A stretch of DNA of 50,603 bases from Bacteroidales bacterium (lineage in GTDB: Bacteria > Bacteroidota > Bacteroidia > Bacteroidales > UBA12170), in assembly GCA_016744655.1 (NCBI GenBank), contig JADGDY010000013.1:1-50603 (forward strand), read 5' to 3'. Under the pieces are notes generated by a model that was not told the DNA's origin, made no database searches, and saw only the letters and a list, made by a program, of their open reading frames with translations. Below are positions 41,726 through 50,602 of this stretch, piece by piece. How positions within the stretch are numbered: position 1 is the stretch's first letter; each line of letters opens with the position of its first letter. The translations under genes and the position numbers were made by a program.

Positions 41726-42196
41726 TTGAATAAAAAAGAGTTCAAAGACATATATGATAAATATGGGAAATCCATCAGAAATTATCTTTATTACCGCTCA
41801 GGTAGTGAGGAGCTCGCTAATGATTTAACTCAGGATGTTTTTGTAAAGCTTTGGGAGGGAAACTATAAATATCACTCAGAAAAAAACAAAGCGCTACTCT
41901 ACAAAATCGCAGGAGGATTATTTCTCGATTATCATAGAAAAACCAAATCGGAGGCCGATTATATTGCCCATTTTAAATTTAAATTAAAAGATAGTTCTTC
42001 TCCAGATGAAAATGCCAAACACTACCGCAAAAAATGTGAACTGGCCTTAAAATCACTCACAGAAAAAGAACGTACCGTGTTTCTAATGAATAAAATGGAA
42101 GGCTTAATCTATAAGGAAATAGCTGAATGTCTAGAGATTAGTGTAAAAGCGGTGGAAAAGCGAATGAGTAAGGCGCTAAAGAAGTTGGAAGCTTGA
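41726..42196 (+). CDS. FecI-type ECF sigma factor
   Basis: A 156-aa sigma factor. Region 2 has DLTQDVFVKLWEG (about residues 34-46) and KALLYKIAGGLFLDYHRKTK; region 4 has LTEKERTVFLMNKMEGLIYKEIAECLEISVKAVEKRMSKALKKL. The only plausible start is a TTG at 41726, which gives the expected N-terminus (FKDIYDKYGKSIRNYLYY). It is followed by a FecR-type regulator and an STN-domain receptor, the classic cell-surface signalling set. Its last codons fall in a 7-bp-period DNA repeat (42181-42236). Confidence 0.88.
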   Translation: MNKKEFKDIYDKYGKSIRNYLYYRSGSEELANDLTQDVFVKLWEGNYKYHSEKNKALLYKIAGGLFLDYHRKTKSEADYIAHFKFKLKDSSSPDENAKHYRKKCELALKSLTEKERTVFLMNKMEGLIYKEIAECLEISVKAVEKRMSKALKKLEA

Positions 42197-42236
42197 AGCA
42201 TGAAGTGCGAAGCGGGAAGTAGGAAATGAGAAGGCC
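42181..42236 (+). repeat. Heptad (7-bp period) GAAGYnn repeat, copy 2
   Basis: Eight consecutive 7-base units all beginning GAA, six of them GAAGY (GAAGTTG, GAAGCTT, GAAGCAT, GAAGTGC ...). It starts inside the last codons of the sigma gene and ends just before the FecR start. Confidence 0.7.
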
Positions 42237-42261
42237 AAAAGCTAAAACAAAAAATAACAAA

Positions 42262-43098
42262 ATGACTGAATATGATAAAAATATAGACTCTTTTAAAAAT
42301 CTGGAAAACGATTTCGGAACCAGTGATGATGCCTTATGGGCAAAAATTGAGGAGAAAACATACCTAAAAAAGGAAACTAAAACCTTTACATTAGGGTGGA
42401 AGTCATATGGCATTGCGGCTTCTTTAATTATTCTAGTGGGTATGACCTTGTTTTTGAGACTTTATACCATTGAAGTATCAGCTCATAAAGGACAACACAT
42501 TTCCCATGAATTACCCGATGGTTCCTTGGTGCAGTTAAATGCTGCCTCTTCCATCAATTACAAGCCTTATTGGTGGAATATGGAAAGAGCAGTGGAACTA
42601 TCAGGAGAGGCTTTCTTTGAGGTGGAAAAAGGCAAATCTTTCACAGTGATCTCAGAGGAGGGAAACACCACTGTTTTAGGTACCAGTTTTAATATATTTG
42701 CTCGTGAATCGGCATACCAAGTATATTGTAAGACAGGAAAAGTTGAGGTGGCCAGTAATAAACATGATATTCAATATAAAATCACCGCGGGAGAATTAGC
42801 CATCATTGATAATACAGCCAAGTCTGGAATAAAAAAGAAGATGGATGCAAGGGATTATACCTCTTGGATTGACAACAAATTTAGTTTCACCGATACTTCA
42901 TTAGCTAGAGTATTTCAAGAATTAGAACTTCAGTATAATATCAATATTGACTATAACAAGGAGCTTTCAGATTTGAAATATGGTGCCTATTTTGAACGAC
43001 CTCAACATGCTGATTTAGCAATGAACTTGATTTGCATGCAATTCAACCTTAACTTTGAAGAAACAGAAACTGGACAATATAAAGTTTATAGAAAATAA
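42262..43098 (+). CDS. FecR-family transmembrane anti-sigma regulator
   Basis: A 278-aa protein from the ATG at 42262; an ATG at 42226 is open but lies in the heptad repeat and adds a non-conserved basic N-terminus. Residues about 1-50 are cytoplasmic and bind sigma in characterised FecR proteins. One transmembrane helix lies at about 53-72. The periplasmic FecR domain (about 80-180; HELPDGSLVQLNAASSINY, VELSGEAFFEV, VLGTSFNIFA, TGKVEV) is followed by the C-terminal DUF4974-type domain (FTDTSLARVFQELELQYNINIDY). It passes the receptor's signal to the sigma factor upstream. Confidence 0.9.
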   Translation: MTEYDKNIDSFKNLENDFGTSDDALWAKIEEKTYLKKETKTFTLGWKSYGIAASLIILVGMTLFLRLYTIEVSAHKGQHISHELPDGSLVQLNAASSINYKPYWWNMERAVELSGEAFFEVEKGKSFTVISEEGNTTVLGTSFNIFARESAYQVYCKTGKVEVASNKHDIQYKITAGELAIIDNTAKSGIKKKMDARDYTSWIDNKFSFTDTSLARVFQELELQYNINIDYNKELSDLKYGAYFERPQHADLAMNLICMQFNLNFEETETGQYKVYRK

Positions 43099-43111
43099 TA
43101 ATTCATATCCG

Positions 43112-43139
43112 AATCTTCGAACTTCACGCTTCGAACTTC
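43112..43139 (-). repeat. Heptad (7-bp period) repeat, copy 3 (inverse orientation)
   Basis: Four units, on the minus strand GAAGTTC, GAAGCGT, GAAGTTC, GAAGATT. It sits between the FecR and receptor genes. Confidence 0.6.
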
Positions 43140-43163
43140 TTAAATAAAAATTAAAAGAGAAAC

Positions 43164-45644
43164 TTGACAAAACAACTCTCCTCCATACTCCTACTACTCT
43201 TATTCTCTACCCTTGGCTTTTCTCAAAGTATCAGCATTCAGGTAGAAAACCAGCCCTTGTCTGCCGTTTTTTATCAGATCAGAAGTCAGTATCAAGTGGA
43301 GTTTACCTTCAATTCCGAAGACCTGAAGGATTGCTTCGTAACTAGAAATACTACCTATAACAATCCAGAGGAGGCTATAAAAGATCTATTGAGTGGCTTC
43401 CATTTAGATTATAAAAAGCAAGGATCCATTTTTATTATCATCCCCAAAAAGAAGCACAAGAAAGACAAGAAGAGCAAGCCCAGCTACCATTATTACTACG
43501 GATTTATTGCTGATGCCACAGCTGGAGAAAGCCTTCCTTCGGCCTTAGTGCAATACAATAATGGTTTTCTCACCACCAACTCAAGTGGCTATTTTACCTT
43601 TCGCTCCACCGATAGTGTTGAGAAAGTTCAAATTCAATATTTAGGATACTATACCAAAGATACCCTCCTCTCACCTTCTCAATCTTATCAGATTAAATTA
43701 CAGTCTGCCGATTTCTACCTAAACGAAGTGGAGGTTTCGGCTGAGAGTTCTGCCATTGAAATGATCACAGGACAAAAAGCAGGTTCTATCAAACTCAATC
43801 AGAAAACCAGCAGGTATTTACCCGGAAATATGGACAATGGCATTTACAATATGCTGCGTTTGCAACCTGGTATTATGGCCACAGGAGAGCAAACCAACGA
43901 TTATACCATTTGGGGTTCTTGGCCTGGACAGAATATTGTAGAATATGATCATATCAGGCTGTTTAGTATGAGTAGCTTCGACGAAAACCAAAGCATAGTG
44001 CATCCTTTAATGATTCAAGAAATCAACATCACCAAAGGAGGATTTAATGCGGAGTATGGCAATGGAGTGGGAGGTTTGGTAGATATTACCGGAAAAAACG
44101 GAGACTATTCCAAATTTCATGGAAATGCCAATATCAGTAATCAAGCAGTTAGTGGATATTTGAATATTCCCATCTCTGAACGATTCGCTTTTCAAACGGC
44201 CTACCGACAAACCTTTTATAATATCTTGGAGAAAAACACCAGTTCTCAGAGTACAAAGGATGGTAAAGAATTTGTAATTCCTGAAACTTCTTTCCGCGAT
44301 TTTAATGTAAAATTCACAGGGCATATCAACGATAAAGACCATTTTAAGATGAATGTGCTCACCAGCGAAGACAATGAATATTCTTCCTATTCCAATATTC
44401 GAAATAATTCCAGTGTTTTTACAACCAAAAGCGATAAAGACAAAACACAAACAGGATTTTCCACGGAATTCAATAAGTTCTATAAAAACAAGAGCAATTC
44501 GTCGAGTGTATTATCCTACAGCAACCTGAAATACAATATCGATTTCACGCGAAAATTGGTGAATAACAAGCCCAATGGAAATGGACAAGAGAGCTATGAG
44601 ATCAACTCCATTACCACCAATCATATTTCGGAGTTGAAGTTAAACCATACACATCGGTTTATGTTGGGAGAAAAGCATTTTATTAGTGCCACGGCTGAAT
44701 ATATCCGAAATGCCAATTCCTACGAGAACGAGATCAATCTCAATACCATTAAGGAATTGGATAATGAAAGTAAGCGATTAAGTTTGATACTAAAAGATGA
44801 TATTTCCTTCGCCAATAAGGTTTATGTTCAAGCAGGATTAAGAGCCGACTATAGCCCCGAAAGTAATCAGTTTTATCTTCAGCCCAGAATCAATTTGAGT
44901 TATCATGCCACAGCGAAATTGAAGATAAATGCAGCTTATGGTAAATATGTACAGTATCTCTACAAAAGCACCATTTATAATGAAAAGGACATCCTATACA
45001 ATTTTTGGGAGATACTCAATCTCGACAATCAAAATGCCACTTCTGCTCATCATTATGTATTGGGAACAAGCTACGATTATGGCATCTTTAATTTCAATGT
45101 GGAAGGCTTTTATAAAACCATTGACGATATTTTCACCTATAGCATCAACCTGCCCGATAAAGATATTGATAGAACCATTGGGGAGGCCAAAATTACAGGT
45201 CTCGACTTCTATTTAAAAACCAAGATAGGCCGTCATGAATTCTGGGGAGCTTATACCATTAGCCAGACCATGGAAAGATATAGAAAAGACCAATATGGTG
45301 ATTTTGAGCTGGCACCCCATAACCAAACCCATGAGTTAAAAGGCGCAGCCATCCTCCATTTCTCACCCTTCTATATTTCCACTAACTATGTTTATGGCTC
45401 AGGACTGGAGTTCTCCAGAAATACCAGTTCCAATAGCCTCATCCCTTATAACAGATGGGATGCCTCCATTATGTATAAATTAGACTTGAATCAAATTTAT
45501 TGCCAATTTGGTATATCGGCATTAAATATTTTAGATTATAATAATATAAAATACAGCAATCTCATCCATCTCTCCGATGAAGAACTGGTATACTCTCAGA
45601 GTACTCCTTTTACTGTGCTTTTGAATATTTATATTGGTTTTTAG
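43164..45644 (+). CDS. TonB-dependent receptor with STN signalling domain (FecA-like)
   Basis: An 826-aa outer-membrane receptor with a TTG start at 43164 that precedes a good signal peptide (about 1-21). The STN domain is at about 25-95 (SAVFYQIRSQYQVEFTFNSEDLKDC), followed by a charged linker KKKHKKDKKSKPSYHYYYG, a carboxypeptidase-regulatory domain (about 112-190), a plug (about 200-310) and a barrel ending in LLNIYIGF. STN domains contact FecR, so this receptor should sense a substrate and activate the sigma factor upstream. No SusD-like lipoprotein follows. The substrate is unknown; the barrel has no obvious metal-chelate signature. Confidence 0.88.
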   Translation: MTKQLSSILLLLLFSTLGFSQSISIQVENQPLSAVFYQIRSQYQVEFTFNSEDLKDCFVTRNTTYNNPEEAIKDLLSGFHLDYKKQGSIFIIIPKKKHKKDKKSKPSYHYYYGFIADATAGESLPSALVQYNNGFLTTNSSGYFTFRSTDSVEKVQIQYLGYYTKDTLLSPSQSYQIKLQSADFYLNEVEVSAESSAIEMITGQKAGSIKLNQKTSRYLPGNMDNGIYNMLRLQPGIMATGEQTNDYTIWGSWPGQNIVEYDHIRLFSMSSFDENQSIVHPLMIQEINITKGGFNAEYGNGVGGLVDITGKNGDYSKFHGNANISNQAVSGYLNIPISERFAFQTAYRQTFYNILEKNTSSQSTKDGKEFVIPETSFRDFNVKFTGHINDKDHFKMNVLTSEDNEYSSYSNIRNNSSVFTTKSDKDKTQTGFSTEFNKFYKNKSNSSSVLSYSNLKYNIDFTRKLVNNKPNGNGQESYEINSITTNHISELKLNHTHRFMLGEKHFISATAEYIRNANSYENEINLNTIKELDNESKRLSLILKDDISFANKVYVQAGLRADYSPESNQFYLQPRINLSYHATAKLKINAAYGKYVQYLYKSTIYNEKDILYNFWEILNLDNQNATSAHHYVLGTSYDYGIFNFNVEGFYKTIDDIFTYSINLPDKDIDRTIGEAKITGLDFYLKTKIGRHEFWGAYTISQTMERYRKDQYGDFELAPHNQTHELKGAAILHFSPFYISTNYVYGSGLEFSRNTSSNSLIPYNRWDASIMYKLDLNQIYCQFGISALNILDYNNIKYSNLIHLSDEELVYSQSTPFTVLLNIYIGF

Positions 45645-45746
45645 GATAATACATTTCACCTATTTAAAGCTTATCTATATCGTGTTTTATTTTGACTGAG
45701 GATATGTTAAAATATTACGATTAACCTATATTGTCCATAATTTTCA

Positions 45747-46193
45747 ATGTGGCCCGAAATTATTGGAGGCTTTGATGGAGTGGATGGTATTTTACTAGTG
45801 TTGGCACTAGCAGGAGAAACCTATAGCTATACTTTTGAAACAGCAATAAACCCAGACTGGGACCTCAACAATATTGAAGCTATTGGTTTACTATTAGCTG
45901 ACAATGGTTTTGTAATAAATGCAGCAAAATCTGAACATTTAGTTGCTGTAAATCAAGTGGAAGTACAATCCTTTAAACTATATCCAAATCCTGCCAAATC
46001 ATTTGTTAACATTGAATCGGAAAATATCATACAAAGCATTAGTGTTTATAATAATATGGGACAGATGGTTTTGGAAACTCAAGTGGGTGGTACACAGTAC
46101 CAACTTAACACTACAGTATTAAATAATGGAGTTTATTTTGATAATATCATTAATAATAAAGGAGTTAGTTCTAAAACTCTAATTGTAGAGTAA
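45747..46193 (+). pseudogene. Remnant of a T9SS-exported Omp28-like protein
   Basis: A 148-aa open frame without a signal peptide. Residues about 20-65 (ETYSYTFETAINPDWDLNNIEAIGLLLADNGFVINAAKSE) resemble the C-terminal part of Omp28-related surface proteins, given by position because of length. Residues about 75-148 are a T9SS type A sorting domain (LYPNPAKSFVNIE ... SSKTLIVE). A T9SS substrate needs an N-terminal signal peptide, so this looks like the 3' end of a larger gene whose 5' part is lost. The apparent start ATG has no promoter or ribosome-binding site. A terminator follows. Confidence 0.6.
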
Positions 46194-46241
46194 ATTTATA
46201 CCATTGAGTATTTTTTTTATCATAGTTTAATTAATGTTAAT

Positions 46242-46274
46242 CCCAGTCTTTTTTAATTAAAAGGCTGGGGTTTT
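46242..46274 (+). terminator. Terminator after the T9SS remnant
   Basis: CCCAGTCTTTT pairs with AAAAGGCTGGG (one G-U), followed by GTTTT. It supports that this was once a functional gene end. Confidence 0.75.
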
Positions 46275-46344
46275 GGGTTTCTTAGAATAGAATTTTTTTA
46301 ATGCATGGCATGAAAAATTTAAAGCACTAAAAAACACTGTTTTC

Positions 46345-47079
46345 CTAAGCATCTTGCATAGTATCGGTAATTACAATCTCTCTTAATGAAACGGCTTGAG
46401 GCATTTCATAGGCAAATTTGATGGTTTGAGCTATATCTTTTGCGGTAATATTCACTGCGCCCACCGATTCTTTCCAATCATTATAACCATCTATAATATT
46501 TTGGTCGGTGGTGTGACCTAGCAATTCTGTTTTTACAGCTCCTGGCAATACCGATAAGACTCTAACATTGTGAGGAGCCATTTCACCTCGAGCTACTCTA
46601 GTTAAGCCAGTCACTCCAAATTTACTAGCACAATATGCTGCATGGTTTCCAAAAGGTTGTATGCCGGCAATAGATGAAACGTTGATGATGGTTCCACTTT
46701 TGCGCTCTTTCATGTCATCCATTACTATTTGCATTCCATTCATCACTCCAATGACGTTCACATCCAGCATTTTTTTCCATTCTTGTGCATCTTGTGAAGC
46801 TAAATCACCCAACAACATTACACCGGCATTATTAATCAATAGGTCAGTTTTTCCAAACTTGGATTCTGCTTCTTTTATGGCCTCCTCAAAAATTTCTTTT
46901 TCTACTACATCTACCTTTTTACAAATGGTATTAGGTAAGTTCATGGCTTCCATTTTTTCAATTCTACGTGCCAATAAAAGCAAAGGATATCCCGCATTTG
47001 CAAATTCTTTGGCTAATTCCATTCCAAAACCAGAACTGGCTCCAGTAATCACTACTAATTTCTTATTATAAGTTTCCAT
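46345..47079 (-). CDS. Short-chain dehydrogenase/reductase (SDR)
   Basis: A 244-aa cytosolic oxidoreductase of the classical SDR group. The cofactor loop is TGASSGFG (residues 12-19), with LLARR after strand 2, which favours NADP. NNAGV is at 83-87. The catalytic Ser136 (NVSSIAG), Tyr149 and Lys153 (YCASK) are all present. It is closest in pattern to YdfG-type serine/3-hydroxy acid dehydrogenases, but the substrate is not certain. It is divergent from a LysR-family regulator, which probably controls it. Confidence 0.9.
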   Translation of the reverse strand: METYNKKLVVITGASSGFGMELAKEFANAGYPLLLLARRIEKMEAMNLPNTICKKVDVVEKEIFEEAIKEAESKFGKTDLLINNAGVMLLGDLASQDAQEWKKMLDVNVIGVMNGMQIVMDDMKERKSGTIINVSSIAGIQPFGNHAAYCASKFGVTGLTRVARGEMAPHNVRVLSVLPGAVKTELLGHTTDQNIIDGYNDWKESVGAVNITAKDIAQTIKFAYEMPQAVSLREIVITDTMQDA

Positions 47080-47083
47080 TATG

Positions 47084-47095
47084 ATAAATATTTAT
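47084..47095. promoter_or_regulatory. Palindrome in the SDR/LysR intergenic region
   Basis: ATAAATATTTAT, a perfect 12-bp palindrome 4 bp upstream of the SDR start. A second inverted repeat (AAAATA, 4 nt, TATTTT) lies at 47161-47176. Either could be a LysR-type (T-N11-A) half-site. Confidence 0.35.
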
Positions 47096-47133
47096 AATTG
47101 ATAGAGTTAATATATTTGTTTTCATTGTGTTTG

Positions 47134-47141
47134 CAAAAGTA
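47134..47141 (-). promoter_or_regulatory. -7 element of the SDR promoter
   Basis: TACTTTTG on the minus strand, about 55 nt before the SDR ATG. The divergent -7 element for the LysR gene lies only 4 bp away. Confidence 0.5.
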
Positions 47142-47145
47142 ATTC

Positions 47146-47153
47146 TATTTTTG
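47146..47153 (+). promoter_or_regulatory. -7 element of the LysR gene promoter
   Basis: TATTTTTG, about 45 nt before the ATG at 47199. The polymerase footprints of this and the SDR promoter must overlap. Confidence 0.5.
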
Positions 47154-47198
47154 TCTCTTTAAAATACTAATATTTTATAGCTATTATAACTCAAACTT

Positions 47199-48038
47199 AT
47201 GGATGAAAGATTACTTAGGTTTTTTGTTGCTGTTTATGAGGAGAAAAACCTTTCTAGAGCAGCCGAAAAGTGTTTCGTTTCGCAACCCAATATTTCAAAT
47301 GGGATCAAACAATTGGAGGAAAGTATAGGTAAAACCTTATTCACTCGTCATAAAAGAGGTGTGGAAATTAAAGAGGAAGCCCATTATTTATATCCCATTG
47401 CTAAAAGAATACTATCAGAACTGAAATCTATCCCTGAAATATTCAAACAAGAAGAGTTTAGAAAAAAAGTGGTGATAGGAATGGCCGATAGTTTACCCCA
47501 AAGTTTTAAAAGTGAATTCTTTAAAATGACCTCCACTAAAATTGAAAATATTGAGTGGGATGTGCGAAATATGCACCGTGATTGTGACCTTAATTTGCTT
47601 GTGAGAGAATGGAAATTTGAGGAGCACCTGTTTTTACCATTATGGAAAGAAAAGTATGTATTATGTGTTCCAGATGAACATCCCTTAGCTGAACAAGAAG
47701 TAATTGAGATAAAAGAGTTGGCAGGAGAGCCTTTTATCCATTGTCCGCCTTGTGAGGCGCATCAACAAAGCTTGTCTATTTTAAATCAATCAGGAAAAAA
47801 ATGGAATACTGTAGCCAATTGTGAAACCAAAACCGAAGTATTGAGCATGCTTATGGCAGGGCTAGGTATTACTTTCCTTCCAGAGGAGTTTGTGAAACCA
47901 TGGTCTGGATTTACAATCAAGAATCATGATGGTCCAAATAGCTTTCGTGAAATAGGATTGTCCTATTCAAAGGATGCGCTGGAGAACCCTGCTGTAAAAG
48001 AGATTGTGGAAATGTTTTCCGTGAAATTTAGTATGTAA
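47199..48038 (+). CDS. LysR-family transcriptional regulator
   Basis: A 279-aa regulator. The winged helix-turn-helix is at about 1-60 (LRFFVAVYEEKNLSRAAEKCFVSQPNISNGIKQLEESIGKTLFTR), followed by a linker helix and a periplasmic-binding-protein-like effector domain (about 88-279). The effector domain carries the unusual motif CPPC at residues 182-185, in EPFIHCPPCEAHQ, where many relatives keep only the second Cys; with Cys208 it might act as a thiol sensor. It is divergent from the SDR gene and likely controls it and itself. Confidence 0.9.
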   Translation: MDERLLRFFVAVYEEKNLSRAAEKCFVSQPNISNGIKQLEESIGKTLFTRHKRGVEIKEEAHYLYPIAKRILSELKSIPEIFKQEEFRKKVVIGMADSLPQSFKSEFFKMTSTKIENIEWDVRNMHRDCDLNLLVREWKFEEHLFLPLWKEKYVLCVPDEHPLAEQEVIEIKELAGEPFIHCPPCEAHQQSLSILNQSGKKWNTVANCETKTEVLSMLMAGLGITFLPEEFVKPWSGFTIKNHDGPNSFREIGLSYSKDALENPAVKEIVEMFSVKFSM

Positions 48039-48154
48039 AATATTAGTTATACTCTTCCAAGTTATCAAAATGACTAAAATAATTCAAATGGTAAAAATAA
48101 TATTCGTAACTTAGTGATTGTTGAACACTTAATTAATGATGTAACGCTCACAAA

Positions 48155-50113
48155 ATGAAATTCAAACACTTATGTATTGTAGTTTTTCTTTTATTAGTCT
48201 ATTGTGTTTCTTTTGCACGAGATAATAATCAAAACCCTATTGATATACCACCTGATACGGAAATTCCAGTTTATATTGATGAACTAGGAAATAGCTGCTG
48301 GAAACTAAGAGACCGATATAGCGATTCTGCACTACAACTAGGTTTGCAAGCTCTACACCTTGCAGAAAAGTATCAGTACCCCACTAAACATGCGAAAATT
48401 TCAAACTTTGTAGGAGTTGTTTATTTACATTACTTATATAATTATAGAGAAGCCATCCCTTATTTTCAAAATGCAATGAAAATTAGTATTTTAATGAAGG
48501 ATTCTATACAGATTGGATATGCTTATAACAATTTGGGTGATGTGTTTCTATTAAATGGCAACTTACCATTAGCCTTAAAGTATGCCGAATTATCTTATGA
48601 TATTTTTAATGGATTAAAAATGGAAGATGGAATAGCTTTTTCGTTAATCAACCTTGCTGAAGTACATAGAGCTAAGAAAAACTATGATTTATCATTAGAA
48701 TACTTTAACCAAGCAGTAGAAATTAGAAAATCGATAAACTCAGCAAATAGAATGGGTTTTGTAGCATTTAATAGGGCAAGAACATTAGAGGAGTCTGGTG
48801 ACTTAAATTCTGCTGAAAAATTTTATCAGCAATCACTTGAATATAGTTATGAGTCCGACGATTTTAGATACGTTTCATGGAGTTTAAATGGCTTGGCAAA
48901 TATTTATTATAAACTTGCTGACTATCCACAAGCACTTAATTACTATTCTAAGGCCCTTCAATGGAATAAAGATAGACACCACGAATTTGCCTATTTAGAT
49001 AATTATATTGGTATAGCATTAGTTTCGGCTCACTTGGGCCATAAAGAAAAAGGATTGGAATTTCTTGATAAATCCATAGAGATGGCCAAAAAACTGGGTA
49101 TAAATACCCAGATTATAGATTCGTATAATGCTGTTATTGAATTCTATAAAATATTAGGAGAATATAGAAATATAAAAGAAAGCTTTGATAATTTTCTCAA
49201 CCAATATGATTCCATTTTGAGCGCTCAACAATTTGAAATTGTTAATGAATTAGAGCACAACTTCACGATTCAACAAGAGTTGTTTAAATCGGAGCAACAA
49301 CACGAATACGATAAAAAACAGCGGAATGCCTTGATATTGGTCATTATTATCATGGTACTTATCATTTTTGTTGTTTTTTATCAATATAGGATCAACAAAA
49401 AAATGAATTTGAAATTAGAAGAGATGAATCAAACAAAAGATAAGCTCTTTTCTGTGATATCTCATGACCTAAAAAATCCTTTTAATACTCTGATTGGATT
49501 TAGTGATATTTTGGTCACTTCTATTGAAGATAAAGAATATGAGGAAGCTCACACACATGCTTCACTAATAAATAAAGCCTCTCACGAAGGATATAAACAA
49601 TTAACCACCTTATTAAATTGGTCCTTATCGCAAAGTGGGAAAATTGAATTCAGACCCGAACTGGTAGACCTTTCAAAATTACTGCATGAGATAGAGGAGG
49701 CTTATTTGCCTGAAATCCAAAATCACAAAGTACAACTAGAGCTTAAAAATACTATCAAAGAAGAAATAACATTGGATCCTAATATTATAAAAATTATTTT
49801 AGAAAACGTATTGTCAAATGCTTTTAAATATACTCCTGAAGGAGGACAAATTGCTATTTTATGCAGTATGGATGAGACACACATTAAAATAGCGGTTAGT
49901 GACACTGGCATAGGAATGGATTCAGAAACCTTGGAGGCTTTAGATTCTAAAGAAAGGTTTGTTAAAAGTAGAAAAGGCCTACGGAAAGAAAAAGGAACTG
50001 GCTTAGGATTAAGTATCATAAACGATCTCATAGAAATTCATCATGGTAAATTAAATATTGAAAGTAAAGATGGTTCTGGAACTACTTTTAAAGTGGAGTT
50101 TCCAAGATTATGA
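48155..50113 (+). CDS. TPR-domain sensor histidine kinase
   Basis: A 652-aa membrane kinase. The signal peptide is at about 1-21 (ends VSFA). About seven tetratricopeptide repeats span 45-340 (NLGDVFLLNGNLPLALKYAE, GLANIYYKLADYPQALNYYSKAL), then a coiled coil (355-390), a transmembrane helix at 391-410, a HisKA domain with phosphorylated His437 (SVISHDLKNPF) and a HATPase_c domain with N box ENVLSNAFKYTPEGG, G1 DTGIGM and G2 GTGLGLSI. The periplasmic TPR region probably senses a protein partner. No response regulator is adjacent, so its partner is elsewhere. Confidence 0.92.
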   Translation: MKFKHLCIVVFLLLVYCVSFARDNNQNPIDIPPDTEIPVYIDELGNSCWKLRDRYSDSALQLGLQALHLAEKYQYPTKHAKISNFVGVVYLHYLYNYREAIPYFQNAMKISILMKDSIQIGYAYNNLGDVFLLNGNLPLALKYAELSYDIFNGLKMEDGIAFSLINLAEVHRAKKNYDLSLEYFNQAVEIRKSINSANRMGFVAFNRARTLEESGDLNSAEKFYQQSLEYSYESDDFRYVSWSLNGLANIYYKLADYPQALNYYSKALQWNKDRHHEFAYLDNYIGIALVSAHLGHKEKGLEFLDKSIEMAKKLGINTQIIDSYNAVIEFYKILGEYRNIKESFDNFLNQYDSILSAQQFEIVNELEHNFTIQQELFKSEQQHEYDKKQRNALILVIIIMVLIIFVVFYQYRINKKMNLKLEEMNQTKDKLFSVISHDLKNPFNTLIGFSDILVTSIEDKEYEEAHTHASLINKASHEGYKQLTTLLNWSLSQSGKIEFRPELVDLSKLLHEIEEAYLPEIQNHKVQLELKNTIKEEITLDPNIIKIILENVLSNAFKYTPEGGQIAILCSMDETHIKIAVSDTGIGMDSETLEALDSKERFVKSRKGLRKEKGTGLGLSIINDLIEIHHGKLNIESKDGSGTTFKVEFPRL

Positions 50114-50198
50114 TAATTCAGAAATATACATTCTAATTATTTAATGGGTTATGTTTTGCCGCTCCTCCCGATTATTTATACCAACTCATACATTTTTC

Positions 50199-50206
50199 TA
50201 ACTTTG
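50199..50206 (+). promoter_or_regulatory. -7 element before the truncated TPR-kinase-like gene
   Basis: TAACTTTG, a full TAnnTTTG match, about 20 nt before the ATG at 50226. The promoter of the broken gene is intact. Confidence 0.45.
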
Positions 50207-50225
50207 CTGGAATAAACTCCTCAAC

Positions 50226-50411
50226 ATGAAAAATTCAAAACTAGTCTTTATTGTTTTGTTCAGCATTCTACTCTTAGGTAGACTACAAGCTGAAACAAAC
50301 CAAGTAATCGACTCACTTTTGAATAAAATAGAGCTTTCGAAAAACGAGCAGAAAAAAATCGATTATTTCAATCAATTAGAAAAGCAGTTAAATAGTATTA
50401 ATACCAATTAG
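50226..50411 (+). pseudogene. 5' fragment of a TPR sensor-kinase-like gene interrupted by an IS
   Basis: An open frame of 61 codons. It starts with a good signal peptide (about 1-22, ends RLQAE) and continues into a helical segment (VIDSLLNKIELSKNEQKKIDYFNQLEKQL) typical of the N-terminus of TPR histidine kinases such as its neighbour at 48155. It then stops at a TAG that lies at or inside the end of an insertion sequence. The gene was probably a second TPR kinase whose remaining part may lie on the far side of the element, beyond this window. Confidence 0.65.
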
Positions 50412-50602
50412 AATAATAAATGAGCGTTAAAAGGTTTGCAAATATTGACATTATGAGTAATTGATTTTACAATTTTAGGATTAATTTTATCAATGATAAA
50501 TTTGTGCAGCCAGTTTTTTACACCCTGAATATCTTCAAAGACTCTATTTTTATAGTGCTGCTTAACAAATGCCCACATTTTCTCACTAGGATTAAGTTCA
50601 GG
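50408..50602 (-). mobile_element. 3' end of an IS630-family transposase (partial, runs off the window)
   Basis: Read from the right edge on the minus strand, an open frame gives PELNPSEKMWAFVKQHYKNR followed by VFEDIQGVKNWLHKF and ends at a TAA at 50408-50410. The PELNPxEKxW motif around the third catalytic acidic residue is the hallmark of IS630-type DDE transposases. The element end is probably near 50400-50405, next to a TA dinucleotide, the target this family duplicates. Its 5' part and other end are outside the window. Confidence 0.85.
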
